Below are positions 25,390 through 34,040 of a DNA stretch of 64,000 bases, in pieces (the first letter of the stretch is position 1; every line of letters starts with the position of its first letter). The stretch is from positions 3,162,001 through 3,226,000 of the forward strand of contig NZ_AP014924.1 in NCBI RefSeq assembly GCF_001544015.1. The letters are read 5' to 3'. Source of the DNA: Limnochorda pilosa (lineage in GTDB: Bacteria > Bacillota > Limnochordia > Limnochordales > Limnochordaceae). Position numbers and translations under genes: made by a program. Below the pieces are notes generated by a model that was not told the DNA's origin, searched no databases, and saw only the letters and a list, made by a program, of their open reading frames with translations.

Positions 25390-26237
25390 GCCTCGAGCTC
25401 CTGAAGATACGCCTCCTGCAGCCGCCGGGTAAGGGGTCCGGGCTCTCCGGACCCCACCGCCCGCCCGTCCACCCGAACCACAGGCAGCACGGTGGTGGTG
25501 GTGCCCGTCAGGAAGAGCTCGTCGGCCCGGCCCAGGCGGCTCGCCTCCACAGCCTCTTCCCGTACCGTGATCTCCAAGCGCCCGGCCAGCTCCAGCACCA
25601 CGCTGCGGGTGACGCCGCCCAGGATCCACCGGTCCGCCGGGTGGGTCCAGAGGACTCCGTCGAAGACCGCGAACAGGTTGGTGCTGCTCCCTTCGGTGAC
25701 CCGGCCGTCCCGGACGAAGACAGCCTCGAAGGCCCCGGACTCCACGGCCTGCTGCTTGGCCAGGACGTTGGGGAGCAGCCCCACGGACTTGACATGACAC
25801 CAGTGCCACCGCTCGTCGGGCACGGTGATGACGGAGACGCCGCGCTCGAGCTTCTCCGGTTCGGGGCGGTGGGCTTTCCGGGCGATCATGAGCAGGGTGG
25901 GCCGCGGCTGGGCTGGAAAGGCGTGCTGCCGCGGGGCCGACCCCCGGGTGAGCTCCAGGTAGACCGTGGCCTCTTCGGCCTCCAGCCCGTTGCGGGCGGT
26001 GAGGGCGCCGGCCGCGGCCTCCAGGTCGGCTGCGGGCCGGGGCAGCTCCAGCCGGACCGCCGCGGCGCTGCGCTGCAACCGCGCGAGGTGGTCCTCCATG
26101 CGAAAGGCCCGGCCCCGGTGGACGTAGATCACCTCGTAGATCCCGTCGGCGAAGAGGAAACCCCGGTCCTCCACCGACAGGCACGCCTCGTCGTATGGCT
26201 TGAACTCGCCGTTCAGGTAGACCCACTCGCCCACCAC
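25386..26237 (-). CDS. dat: D-amino-acid aminotransferase (class IV)
   Basis: The 283-residue PLP enzyme belongs to fold type IV. The segment DERWHWCHVKSVGLLPNVLAKQ (about residues 140-161), with the PLP lysine in VKS, matches bacterial D-alanine aminotransferase rather than branched-chain or aminodeoxychorismate enzymes. EGSSTNLF and TTTTVLP complete the cofactor pocket. It interconverts D-alanine and D-glutamate with their 2-oxo acids, supplying D-amino acids for peptidoglycan. The GTG at 26237 follows GGGAGGGG. A zinc-ribbon gene lies upstream and the HEAT-repeat gene overlaps its end. Confidence 0.9.
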   Translation of the reverse strand: MVGEWVYLNGEFKPYDEACLSVEDRGFLFADGIYEVIYVHRGRAFRMEDHLARLQRSAAAVRLELPRPAADLEAAAGALTARNGLEAEEATVYLELTRGSAPRQHAFPAQPRPTLLMIARKAHRPEPEKLERGVSVITVPDERWHWCHVKSVGLLPNVLAKQQAVESGAFEAVFVRDGRVTEGSSTNLFAVFDGVLWTHPADRWILGGVTRSVVLELAGRLEITVREEAVEASRLGRADELFLTGTTTTVLPVVRVDGRAVGSGEPGPLTRRLQEAYLQELEA

Positions 26238-26366
26238 GGTTCCCCTCCCTGCCAGCCTGGCCGCGCTCGACGGATTCGCATCTGGATTCGCCCCCGAAGG
26301 CCCGCTCCCCTTCGCCGCGCGCGCCCGCGGAAGAGCCGCGCCCCGGTTCCCGCGCCGCGCCCTCCC

Positions 26367-26531
26367 TCACGGGCGCGCCGGCACGTCATCGGGATCCCTC
26401 TCCAGCACCTCCCACTTCCGCTCCCCGCAGTCGGGGCAAGGAACCTGCCCCTTGGCGTAAGGAAAGGTGGCGCTCCGTTCCTCCACCCGGACGCCGCCGC
26501 ATCCCAGGCAACGAACGTAGGTATGATCCAT
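26367..26531 (-). CDS. 54-residue zinc-ribbon protein
   Basis: The small protein has two CxxC knuckles, CLGC near residue 8 and CPDC near residue 33, followed by WEVLERDPDDVPARP. This gives a single zinc ribbon with no other domain. GGGGGG precedes the ATG. It is the first gene of a probable leftward operon with the D-amino-acid aminotransferase and HEAT-repeat genes. Its function is unknown; such ribbons bind nucleic acid or protein partners. Confidence 0.6.
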   Translation of the reverse strand: MDHTYVRCLGCGGVRVEERSATFPYAKGQVPCPDCGERKWEVLERDPDDVPARP

Positions 26532-26615
26532 CGAGCATCCCCCCGTACCAGCCTTCCCCGAGGGCCGGGAGGACGGCAGGATCCTCCCAACGGGAAGCGA
26601 ACCTCTTCCGGCGTG

Positions 26616-26640
26616 CCGGGGGTCGTCTGCGACCCCCCGG
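26616..26640. repeat. Inverted repeat in the divergent zinc-ribbon/HemL-like gap
   Basis: CCGGGGGTCG and CGACCCCCCGG flank a 4-base loop, nearly perfect over about 10 bp. It lies between two divergent genes and has no T-run on either side, so it could be an operator. No specific regulator family is recognised. Confidence 0.35.
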
Positions 26641-26705
26641 ACCTGGCCCGGGCCTGCCCGCGCCCCGCGGCCTGCCCGCATACCACGCCCATGGAGGAAT
26701 GGTTC

Positions 26706-28016
26706 GTGTCCCACCCGACCCGCTCCGCGTCGACCGCCGCGTCCGAAGACCTCTTCCGAAGGGCCCTGGCCGTGGCCAGCGGGGGCGTTCACTCCCCCTC
26801 CCGCTCCTATGCGGCCGTGGGTGGCGGCGCCCCCCGGTTCATGGTGCGGGGTGAGGGCGCCTACCTCTTCGACGCCGACGGCCACCGCTACATCGACTAC
26901 CTTTCCGGTTACGGCGCCATCATCCTGGGCCACGCCCCCGAGCGGGTGGTGGAGGCGGTACGGAGGGTCGCCCCGGACGGGCTCCTCTTCGGCACCCCCA
27001 CCCCGCTGGAGGTGGAGCTGGACGAGCGCCTCTGCCAGGTCATCCCCTCGGTGGACCGGGTCCGCTTCACCGCCTCCGGCACCGAGGCGGTGATGACTGC
27101 GATCCGCCTGGCCCGGGCCTTCACGGGCAAGACGAAGCTGGTCAAGTTCGACGGCTCCTACCACGGCCACTCGGATCCGGTGCTGGTCTCGGCAGGTTCG
27201 GGGTTCTCCACCCTGGGCATCGCGGACTCGGCAGGCATCCCCCCCGGGGTGATGGAGGACGTGATCAGCCTGCCGTACAACCAGATCGAGCCCCTGGAGG
27301 AGGTCCTGTTCCGGCAGGGGGCCCAGGTCGCGGCGGTGCTGGTGGAGCCCGTGGTGGGGAACTTCGGGCTGGTCCCGCCGAAGCCGGGCTACCTGGAGGC
27401 GCTGGTGGAGCAGGCGCACGCAGCCGGCGCGCTGGTCATCTTCGACGAGGTGATCACCGCGTTCCGCTTCGGCTACGGGGCGGTGCAGGACCGCTTCGGC
27501 CTCCGGCCCGATATCACCGTGCTGGGCAAGATCATCGGGGGCGGTATGCCCATCGGCGCCTACGGGGCCAGGGCGGAGATCATGGACCTGGTGGCCCCCC
27601 TGGGCCCCATGTACCAGGACGGCACCTGGGCGGGCCACCCGCTCTCGATGGCGGCCGGCCTTGCCTGCCTGGAGGCGCTCCGGGAAGAAGGCCTCTATGC
27701 GCGCCTCGAGCGCCTGGGCCGTCGCCTGGCCCAGGGGCTGCGCGACGCGGCAGGCCGGGCGGGCGTCCCCGTCCAGGTGCACCAGATGGGCGGGGCGATC
27801 GCCCTCTACTTCACGGGCGAGCCCGTGGACGACTTCGCGGGCTGCGAGCGAAGCGACTCCGAGCGGTTCGCCCGCTTCTTCCGCGCCATGCTTCAGCGGG
27901 GCGTGCACCTGGCCCCCTCCAAGTACGAGGTCTGGTTCGTCACAGCCGCCCACACCGAGGCCGATGTGGAACAGACGTTGGAGGCAGCCGCGGAGGCGTT
28001 CAGGAGCCTGGACTGA
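26706..28016 (+). CDS. hemL: Glutamate-1-semialdehyde 2,1-aminomutase-like enzyme
   Basis: The 436-residue fold-type I PLP enzyme carries the aminomutase opening (SEDLFRRALAVASGGVHSPSRSY), GSYHGHSDPVL, the DEVITAFR motif, and the PLP lysine in GKIIGGGMPIGAYG (about residue 275). The family converts glutamate-1-semialdehyde to 5-aminolevulinate for haem and cobalamin. The usual GTLSGNPL loop reads GTWAGHPL, so a related class-III aminotransferase is possible. The GTG at 26706 is chosen because GGAGG lies 8 bases upstream; an ATG 5 codons earlier is the alternative. No other haem genes are nearby. Confidence 0.8.
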   Translation: MSHPTRSASTAASEDLFRRALAVASGGVHSPSRSYAAVGGGAPRFMVRGEGAYLFDADGHRYIDYLSGYGAIILGHAPERVVEAVRRVAPDGLLFGTPTPLEVELDERLCQVIPSVDRVRFTASGTEAVMTAIRLARAFTGKTKLVKFDGSYHGHSDPVLVSAGSGFSTLGIADSAGIPPGVMEDVISLPYNQIEPLEEVLFRQGAQVAAVLVEPVVGNFGLVPPKPGYLEALVEQAHAAGALVIFDEVITAFRFGYGAVQDRFGLRPDITVLGKIIGGGMPIGAYGARAEIMDLVAPLGPMYQDGTWAGHPLSMAAGLACLEALREEGLYARLERLGRRLAQGLRDAAGRAGVPVQVHQMGGAIALYFTGEPVDDFAGCERSDSERFARFFRAMLQRGVHLAPSKYEVWFVTAAHTEADVEQTLEAAAEAFRSLD

Positions 28017-28026
28017 GGGCTCCGGC

Positions 28027-29028
28027 TCAGAGCAGCACCGGCCGCCGCAGCACCGCGAGCAGCAGCTCCTTCGCCCCCTCCATGTCCCGCAGGTCCACCA
28101 TCTCCGCAGGTGTGTGGAGGTGCCGGCATGGGATGGAGACAGCTCCGGTGGGCACGCCGTTCCGGCTGGTGTGGATCGGCCCGGCGTCGGTCCCCCCGGC
28201 CGTGAGCACCTCCACCTGGTAGGGTATGCCGGCCTCCCGGGCCGTCTCGGTCAGGAGCCGCCGCACGGCCGGATGCGCGATGACGCTCCGGTCCATGGCC
28301 TTGACGGCCGGACCCTTGCCCAGCTCCACCGCCCGCTTGGGCGCCTTGGGGGTGTCCCCCGTGGGGGTCACGTCCACGGCGACGGCCAGGTCCGGCTGGA
28401 CCCGGAAGGCAGCGGTCCGGGCGCCCCGCAGGCCCACCTCCTCCTGCACCGCGAAGACGGCGACCACCCGGTGGGGTGAGCCGTCCAGAGCCTTCAGGGT
28501 CTCCACCAGCACCGCGCAGCCGGCCCGGTCGTCGGCCGCCTTGGCGATGAGCCGGTGCTCGCCGGCCTCGGCCACCGGGCGCACGAAGACGCCCGCCTCG
28601 CCCACCTGGACCCGGGCGGCCGCCTCGCTCCGGGAGGAGGCGCCGATGTCCACCAGCAGGTGGCTCAGCTCCAGGTCCTTGATCTCCTCCAGGTAATCGG
28701 CGGCCACGCTGCCCTCGGCCCCGCCCGCGAAGCGCACACGCTGGCCCAAGGCCACCTGCGGCGAGACACCGCCGATGGGGGCCACCCGGAGAAAGCCTTC
28801 CTCCTCGATGTAGGTCACCACCAGCCCGATCTCGTCGGTGTGGGCGTCGAGCATGACCGTGAGCCCGCCCGGGCCGCCGGGCTCCCGGATCGCGTAGAGG
28901 TTGCCCAGCGCGTCGGTCTCGAGCCGGTCCACCCTTCCCCGGAGCTCCTCCTCGAGCACCCGCCGGACCTCACCCTCGGCCCCCGAGGGCCCCATGGTCT
29001 CGCTCAGCTTGCGAAAGGTCTCCTTCAC
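28027..29028 (-). CDS. M42-family metallo-aminopeptidase (third gene of a tandem trio)
   Basis: The 333-residue protein has all dinuclear metal ligands of the M42 (TET-like) family: H and D in DAHTDEIG, D in ADDRAG, EE in QEEVGLRG, D in AVDVT and H in RHLHTP. M42 enzymes form hollow tetrahedral dodecamers that trim short peptides in the cytosol. Translation begins at GTG 29028, overlapping the stop of the previous M42 gene by 4 nt (GTGA), with GGAGG upstream. The enzymes differ in specificity between paralogs; which residues this copy prefers cannot be read here. Confidence 0.92.
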   Translation of the reverse strand: MKETFRKLSETMGPSGAEGEVRRVLEEELRGRVDRLETDALGNLYAIREPGGPGGLTVMLDAHTDEIGLVVTYIEEEGFLRVAPIGGVSPQVALGQRVRFAGGAEGSVAADYLEEIKDLELSHLLVDIGASSRSEAAARVQVGEAGVFVRPVAEAGEHRLIAKAADDRAGCAVLVETLKALDGSPHRVVAVFAVQEEVGLRGARTAAFRVQPDLAVAVDVTPTGDTPKAPKRAVELGKGPAVKAMDRSVIAHPAVRRLLTETAREAGIPYQVEVLTAGGTDAGPIHTSRNGVPTGAVSIPCRHLHTPAEMVDLRDMEGAKELLLAVLRRPVLL

Positions 29029-30134
29029 CGTCCGTCGCCTCCGTTGGGAAGCTCCCGGGCCCAGGCGCGGAGGGCGCGCCGGGCGAGCTCCAGAGCATGC
29101 TGGTAGTCGTCCAGGGAAAGGACGCCCCCGGGCTGGTGCAGGTACCGGCACGGGAGCGAGAGGCTGGCCACCCGCGCGCCGCCCCGCTGGGTCTGGATGG
29201 CGCCCGCGTCGTTGCCGCCTGCGACGCCCTGCTTCCACTGCCACGGGATTCGGGCCGCCTCCGCCTCCCGTACCAGGATGCGGACCATCTCCGGGTCCGC
29301 GATGCTGGTGCGGTCGCGGAAGGTCACGGCAGGCCCCTGGCCCAGGCGGGTGGTCTGCCGGGCGGGGTCCACGTCGGGAAGATCGGCGCAGGAGGTAGTC
29401 TCCAGCACCAGCGCGGCGTCGGGCTCCAGCCGGTAGGCAGCCACCTGGGCACCTCGCAGGCCCACCTCCTCCTGGACGGTGAAGGCGGCCAGGAAGGGTC
29501 CGGGCCACTCCTCCCGCAGGAGCTCCAGGAGCATGAGGCAGCCGGCCCGGTCGTCGAGGGCCTTCCCCATCACCCGCCCTTCCCCGAAGACCTCGAAGGG
29601 GCGCTCGAAGACGACCCGGTCGCCCAGGCTCACCACCGCCTCGGCCTCGTTGCGGCTCCGGGCGCCGATGTCGAGGTAGAGCTCCTCGAGCCGGTAGGCC
29701 TTCTTCCGCTCTTCGGGCTGCTGAAGGTGGATGGGCTTGCCCCCCACCACCCCGGGCACCCGCCTCTCGCCGATGCGCACCACCTGCGCCGGCAGGATGC
29801 GGGGGTCGATGCCGCCCACGGGGCGGAAGTGGAGGAGGCCGTCGTCCTCGACGGAGGTGACCATGAGGCCCACCTCGTCCATGTGGGCGGCCACCATCAG
29901 GCGGGGGCCGGGCTTCTCCTCCCCCACGCGCACCAGGAGGTTCCCCAGCGCGTCGGTCTCCATGCGCCAGGATCCCGGCGGCGGCTTTGCCTCGACGCGC
30001 TCCCGAATCCAGGCGCGGACGGGCCCTTCCGCACCCGAGACCCCGTCCAACTCCGATAGGTACCGCAAACCCTCAATGATCGCGGCCTCCCGCTCGCTCG
30101 GGCTCCAGAGCGGCTCGCGGGCCGGTTCGCTCAT
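29025..30134 (-). CDS. M42-family metallo-aminopeptidase (second gene of a tandem trio)
   Basis: The 369-residue paralog carries AHMDEVG, ALDDRAG, QEEVGLRG and a C-terminal RYLHQP. The ligand that is Asp in most members is Glu here (VLETT), which still can bind metal. It has about 25 extra residues before the core and a longer middle segment (PEERKKAYRLEELYLDIGARS). The ATG at 30134 overlaps the upstream stop (ATGA). It is clearly a separate paralog, not a recent copy, because the sequences have diverged strongly. Confidence 0.92.
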   Translation of the reverse strand: MSEPAREPLWSPSEREAAIIEGLRYLSELDGVSGAEGPVRAWIRERVEAKPPPGSWRMETDALGNLLVRVGEEKPGPRLMVAAHMDEVGLMVTSVEDDGLLHFRPVGGIDPRILPAQVVRIGERRVPGVVGGKPIHLQQPEERKKAYRLEELYLDIGARSRNEAEAVVSLGDRVVFERPFEVFGEGRVMGKALDDRAGCLMLLELLREEWPGPFLAAFTVQEEVGLRGAQVAAYRLEPDAALVLETTSCADLPDVDPARQTTRLGQGPAVTFRDRTSIADPEMVRILVREAEAARIPWQWKQGVAGGNDAGAIQTQRGGARVASLSLPCRYLHQPGGVLSLDDYQHALELARRALRAWARELPNGGDGR

Positions 30135-31183
30135 TGGTTGAGCCCCCTCACCCATTGCGGGTCCATCCCGGAGACGGCGGCGGCCAGGAGCCGTCCCGTG
30201 GCCTCCAGGTCCCGGGCGTCCACGGTCTCCACGGTGCTGTGCATGTACCGAAGCGGCACCGAGAGGAGGCCCGTGGCCACACCGCTGCGGGCCACCTGGA
30301 GGGCCCACGCGTCAGTGCCCGTCTGGCCGGGGGCCGGCTCGATCTGGTGCGGGATCCCCTCGGCCTTGGCCCGCTCCACCAGGAAGCGGAAGACCTCCGG
30401 ATGGATGTTGGGCCCCAGTGCCAGGGCGGGGCCGCCGCCGGCCTCGGCGGAGCGGTCCTTCTCCACGGCAGGCTGGCGGGCGAAGCCTACGTCCACCGCG
30501 AGGCCCACGTCAGGCGCGACGCCGAAGGCGCTGGTGGTGGCGCCCCGCAGGCCCACCTCTTCCTGGACCGTGGCCACCGCCAGCACGTCGACCCTGTGCC
30601 GCCGGCGGGTCAGCTCCCCCAGGGCGTGGTACGCCGCCGCGACGCTTGCGCGGTTGTCGAAGGCCTTTCCGGCCAGCCGCCCGCCCAAGAGGCGCACGGC
30701 CCGCTGGTCGCGAACCACCAGGTCGCCCGGTTCCACCAGGGCCCGCACCCGTTCCTCGGGCAGCCCCACGTCCACGAAGAGATCCTGCATGGGCACGGGC
30801 TTCTTCATCTCCTCGGGGGTGGTGAGGTGGGGGGGCTTCATCCCCAGGTACCCCACCAGCTCCCGCCGCCCTTGCACCCGCACCCGGTGGGCCAGGACGT
30901 TCCGCACGTCGATGCCGCCCACGGGCGCCACCCTCAGGAAGCCGCCCTTCTCGATGGAGAGGACCATGAAGCCGATCTCGTCCATGTGGGTGGCGATCAT
31001 CACCCGGGGGCGGGGTTCGGGTCCCTCGCCCCGCTTCAGGGCCACCAGGTTCCCCAGCGGATCCACCCGGACCTCGTCCACCAGGGGCTCCCATGCCTCC
31101 CGAATGCGGACGGCCACCTCCGCCTCGTGCCCGGAGACCCCGGGCAGCTCCGAGACGGCCTCCAGGAACTCCGTCGCTGTCAC
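30131..31183 (-). CDS. M42-family metallo-aminopeptidase (first gene of a tandem trio)
   Basis: The 350-residue paralog has ATHMDEIG, AFDNRAS, QEEVGLRG, AVDVG and RYMHSTVETV, so the metal site is intact. The position after the bridging Asp is Asn instead of Asp, a common variant in FrvX/YsdC-type members. The GTG at 31183 overlaps the stop of the alpha/beta hydrolase gene (GTGA), and GGAGGTGA precedes it. With the two following genes it forms a continuous, coupled set of three peptidases. Confidence 0.92.
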   Translation of the reverse strand: MTATEFLEAVSELPGVSGHEAEVAVRIREAWEPLVDEVRVDPLGNLVALKRGEGPEPRPRVMIATHMDEIGFMVLSIEKGGFLRVAPVGGIDVRNVLAHRVRVQGRRELVGYLGMKPPHLTTPEEMKKPVPMQDLFVDVGLPEERVRALVEPGDLVVRDQRAVRLLGGRLAGKAFDNRASVAAAYHALGELTRRRHRVDVLAVATVQEEVGLRGATTSAFGVAPDVGLAVDVGFARQPAVEKDRSAEAGGGPALALGPNIHPEVFRFLVERAKAEGIPHQIEPAPGQTGTDAWALQVARSGVATGLLSVPLRYMHSTVETVDARDLEATGRLLAAAVSGMDPQWVRGLNQ

Positions 31184-31980
31184 CTGCCGCTCACCTCCAC
31201 CGCGTTCAGCACCTCGGCCAAGGCCTGCAACGGCTCGTCGGGGTCCTCCCACACGAGCCCGTGCCCACGTCCCGGTACCACCCGCAGTTCCGCCCCCGGT
31301 ACCTGGGCCGCGAGCCGGCCCGCCTCCTTGGGCGGCGTCACGCGGTCCTCACCGCCCACCAGCACCCGGGCCGGCACCCGCAAGCCCGCCAAGAGCCCGC
31401 GCCCGTCGAAGGCCAGGGCCGCCTCGGCCATTTGGCGGAAGACGGCCCGATCCGGGTGCCCCCGCTCCAGGGCCAGACCCTGCTGCAACCGCCGGATGGT
31501 CGCCTCCGACCTTTCGTACAAGGCGGGAGCGAAGGTCCAGAGGTGGACCTCCCGGTAGAAGAGCCCCACCGGCAGCCGCTCGTAGAGCTCGGCCCAGACC
31601 CGCACCAGCTCGCTGCGATGGGCATCGGGGGCGAGCCACGTGGAGATCAGCAGCAGCCCGTCCATCCGATCGGGGTGCGTCCCGGCCATGGCCTGGGCGA
31701 CCGCGCCCCCGAAGGAGACCCCCACGAGGACGGCCTGCCCGATTCCGAGCCCGTCCAGGAGAGCCCAGCCGTCCGCAGCCGCCTGCTGCACCGAGTACCC
31801 CGACGCGGGCCGGTCGCTCGCTCCCGACCCGCGGGGGTCGAAGAGGATGGCCTGGCACGGGGGCAGGCGGCGCCGAAGGTGGTTGAAGGCGGCATGGGTT
31901 CCTCCCAGGGGCGGCAGGAAGAGCACCGGCTCGCCCTCGCCCTCCCGGCGGAACGCGAGCTGCACGCCCCCCACGTCCAT
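31180..31980 (-). CDS. Alpha/beta hydrolase
   Basis: The 266-residue protein has the fold's catalytic triad: nucleophile Ser in GVSFGG (about residues 90-95), Asp in GGEDRV and His in GRGHGL. DPRGSGASD follows the second strand as in esterases, epoxide hydrolases and C-C hydrolases of this superfamily. No signal peptide is present. It leads into the M42 peptidase trio with a 4-nt overlap, so a role in peptide or amide breakdown is possible but unproven. The ribosome site before ATG 31980 is weak. Confidence 0.85.
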   Translation of the reverse strand: MDVGGVQLAFRREGEGEPVLFLPPLGGTHAAFNHLRRRLPPCQAILFDPRGSGASDRPASGYSVQQAAADGWALLDGLGIGQAVLVGVSFGGAVAQAMAGTHPDRMDGLLLISTWLAPDAHRSELVRVWAELYERLPVGLFYREVHLWTFAPALYERSEATIRRLQQGLALERGHPDRAVFRQMAEAALAFDGRGLLAGLRVPARVLVGGEDRVTPPKEAGRLAAQVPGAELRVVPGRGHGLVWEDPDEPLQALAEVLNAVEVSGR

Positions 31981-32077
31981 CTTTTCCAGCGCTGGCCCTC
32001 CCTTGCACGCCGCGCTCGCACGCGGGACCGGACGGCGCACTGCCTCGCGGCGCCCGATGCAGCCTGGCGCCGCCGCG

Positions 32078-32863
32078 TCAGGCCAGGGTCGTCCCCATTC
32101 CGCCGTCCACCACCAGGGTCTGCCCGGTGACGTAGCTGGCGGCGTCCGAGAGGAGGAAGGCGGCCAGGCGGGCCAGCTCGGCCGGATCCCCGTAGCGCCC
32201 TAGCGGGATGCCCGCCTCCCACTGGCGCCGGACCTCATCCAGCGTGCTCCCGACCTGGCGGGCCTTGATCTCGTCCAGCTCCCGCACCCGCTCGGTGTCC
32301 AGCCGCCCGGGCGCGATGCAGTTGATGCGCACCCGGGGGGCCAGCTCCTGGGAGAGGGTCTTGGCCAGGCCCACGATCGCCGGCCGGAACGCGTTGGAAA
32401 GAAGGAGCCCCGGGATGGGCTGCTTCACCGACGACGAGACGATGATGACGATGGAGCCACCGTTTCGCTCCAGGTAGGGCCGGGCCGCACGGATGGACCG
32501 GACCACGCTCATGAGGTTCAGGTCGAAGGCAAGCTGCCAGGCGTCGTCGCCCAGCTGCTCGAAGCGCCCTGCCGGCGGCCCGCCCGCGTTGCAGACCAGG
32601 AGCTCCAGGCCCCCCATGGCCTCGGCCGATTCCTGGATGAACGCCTCGAGGCCCTCCTTCTGGGTGACGTCCACCGCCCGGTGGAAGGGGCGCCTCCCCG
32701 TCTCCGCCGCAATGACCTCGGCCACCTGGGCGATCCGGGCCTCGTCACGACTGGCCAGGGCCAGGGTGGCTCCCTCGCGGGCCAGCTCGTGGGCAATGGC
32801 CCGCCCCAGACCGCGACTCGACGCCAGGACGACACCCCGCCGCCCTTGAAGCTTCAGATCCAT
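32078..32863 (-). CDS. Atypical SDR lacking the Tyr-x-x-x-Lys pair
   Basis: The 261-residue Rossmann protein has the cofactor loop SSRGLGRAIA and the NAGGP motif. Where classical SDRs have YxxxK, it reads LSNAFRPA, so both the catalytic Tyr and Lys are absent, although the preceding serines remain (VSSSVKQ). This is a known FabG-like subgroup with unclear activity. The sequence ends with SDAASYVTGQTLVVDGGMGTTL as in ordinary family members. It heads the leftward operon that runs into the hydrolase and M42 genes. The ATG at 32863 follows GGGAGACGG. Confidence 0.85.
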   Translation of the reverse strand: MDLKLQGRRGVVLASSRGLGRAIAHELAREGATLALASRDEARIAQVAEVIAAETGRRPFHRAVDVTQKEGLEAFIQESAEAMGGLELLVCNAGGPPAGRFEQLGDDAWQLAFDLNLMSVVRSIRAARPYLERNGGSIVIIVSSSVKQPIPGLLLSNAFRPAIVGLAKTLSQELAPRVRINCIAPGRLDTERVRELDEIKARQVGSTLDEVRRQWEAGIPLGRYGDPAELARLAAFLLSDAASYVTGQTLVVDGGMGTTLA

Positions 32864-32900
32864 GATCCGTCTCCCTTCCAGCCCCTTCGGGGCTCGGTGA

Positions 32901-33860
32901 TTACCGGGCGCGGCCGGCGTGCCGGGGCAGGCTTGGCTCGGCCTGCCGTTGAGCGGCCTGGGGCAGGCCGGCAGCTGCGGCGGCCGCGGGCGCCAGGAGC
33001 TGGATGGCCGCGGGGTGCGCGTCGAGCCTGGCCGGAAGACCCGCCATCACCTCGCCGTCGGCCTGCCAGTGGAGGGGCGCGTCCGAGTCCACCTCCACCT
33101 CGCGGGCCGCGAGGACCTGCACCTTCGGGTGCCGAACGTGGGTCCCCGGGAAGACCCGGGGCAGCACCCGGAGGACCTCCGAGCGCGTCAGGTCGCCCAC
33201 CACCACCGTCTCCAGGAGGCCGTCGTCCGCCCGGGCGGTGGGGCACAGGTTCAGCCCCCCTGCGCAGTGGGGCAGGTTCCCGACGGCGACCAGCAGGCAG
33301 CGCTCCTCCCAGCTTCGCCCATCCACCCGGATGCGCATGAGCTGGTTCCGGTAGGTGGCAAGCTGGGCCAGGATGGCGACCATGTAGTTGAAGGTGCCCG
33401 GGATGAAGGTGGGGAGCTGCCCGCCCAGGTGGGCCACCTCGGCGTCGAAGCCGACCCCGGTGATGTTCAGGAAGTAGCGGCCGTTCACCCGTCCCAGGTC
33501 CAGGGGGCGGAGGTGGGGCTCGCGCAGGAGACGGAGCCACGTTTCCAGACGACGAGGAATCCCTGTGTTCCGGGCGAAGTCGTTGCCCGTTCCGCACGAC
33601 ACCTGGCCGAAGGCGGGCCGCCTCTCGGGAGGGAGCTGCATGAGACCGTTCACCACCTCGTTGGCGGTACCGTCGCCCCCAACCGCCACCACCAGCGGGT
33701 AGCCCTCGTGTGCTGCTCCCAGGGCCAGCTCCACCGCCTGGCCCGGGGCGCGGGTGAGACTGCTGGGGAGCGGCGCGCCCACCAGGTCCTGGAGCCGGTT
33801 CCAAGCACGACGGGCCCTCCCCGAACCCGCCACGGGGTTGACCACGAAGAACGCTTCCAT
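32901..33860 (-). CDS. Diacylglycerol kinase-family lipid kinase
   Basis: The 319-residue kinase opens with FFVVNPVAGSGRARRAW and has the phosphate-binding GGDGTANEVVNGL (about residues 64-76) and the GTGNDFARN loop, as in DgkB and YegS. It probably transfers phosphate from ATP to diacylglycerol or a related lipid at the membrane. The last 35 residues are Ala- and Pro-rich and look disordered. GAGGAGGAG precedes the ATG at 33860. It is divergent from a patatin gene, so the two may share a control region in lipid turnover. Confidence 0.9.
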   Translation of the reverse strand: MEAFFVVNPVAGSGRARRAWNRLQDLVGAPLPSSLTRAPGQAVELALGAAHEGYPLVVAVGGDGTANEVVNGLMQLPPERRPAFGQVSCGTGNDFARNTGIPRRLETWLRLLREPHLRPLDLGRVNGRYFLNITGVGFDAEVAHLGGQLPTFIPGTFNYMVAILAQLATYRNQLMRIRVDGRSWEERCLLVAVGNLPHCAGGLNLCPTARADDGLLETVVVGDLTRSEVLRVLPRVFPGTHVRHPKVQVLAAREVEVDSDAPLHWQADGEVMAGLPARLDAHPAAIQLLAPAAAAAAGLPQAAQRQAEPSLPRHAGRAR

Positions 33861-34040
33861 CGCCCACGCTCCTCCTCGCCCGAACCGTGCGCCCCCACGC
33901 ACTGCCTGCCATCCCCGGTGCCCAGGCCTGGCCTTGCGGCGCGTCCCCGAATCCGCCCGGGAGGGCAGGATCCACGCACCGGCAGCCGGAATAACACCAG
34001 AGGCTTCATTTCGTCAGGCCACTTCGTTTTCCTGGGTGGG

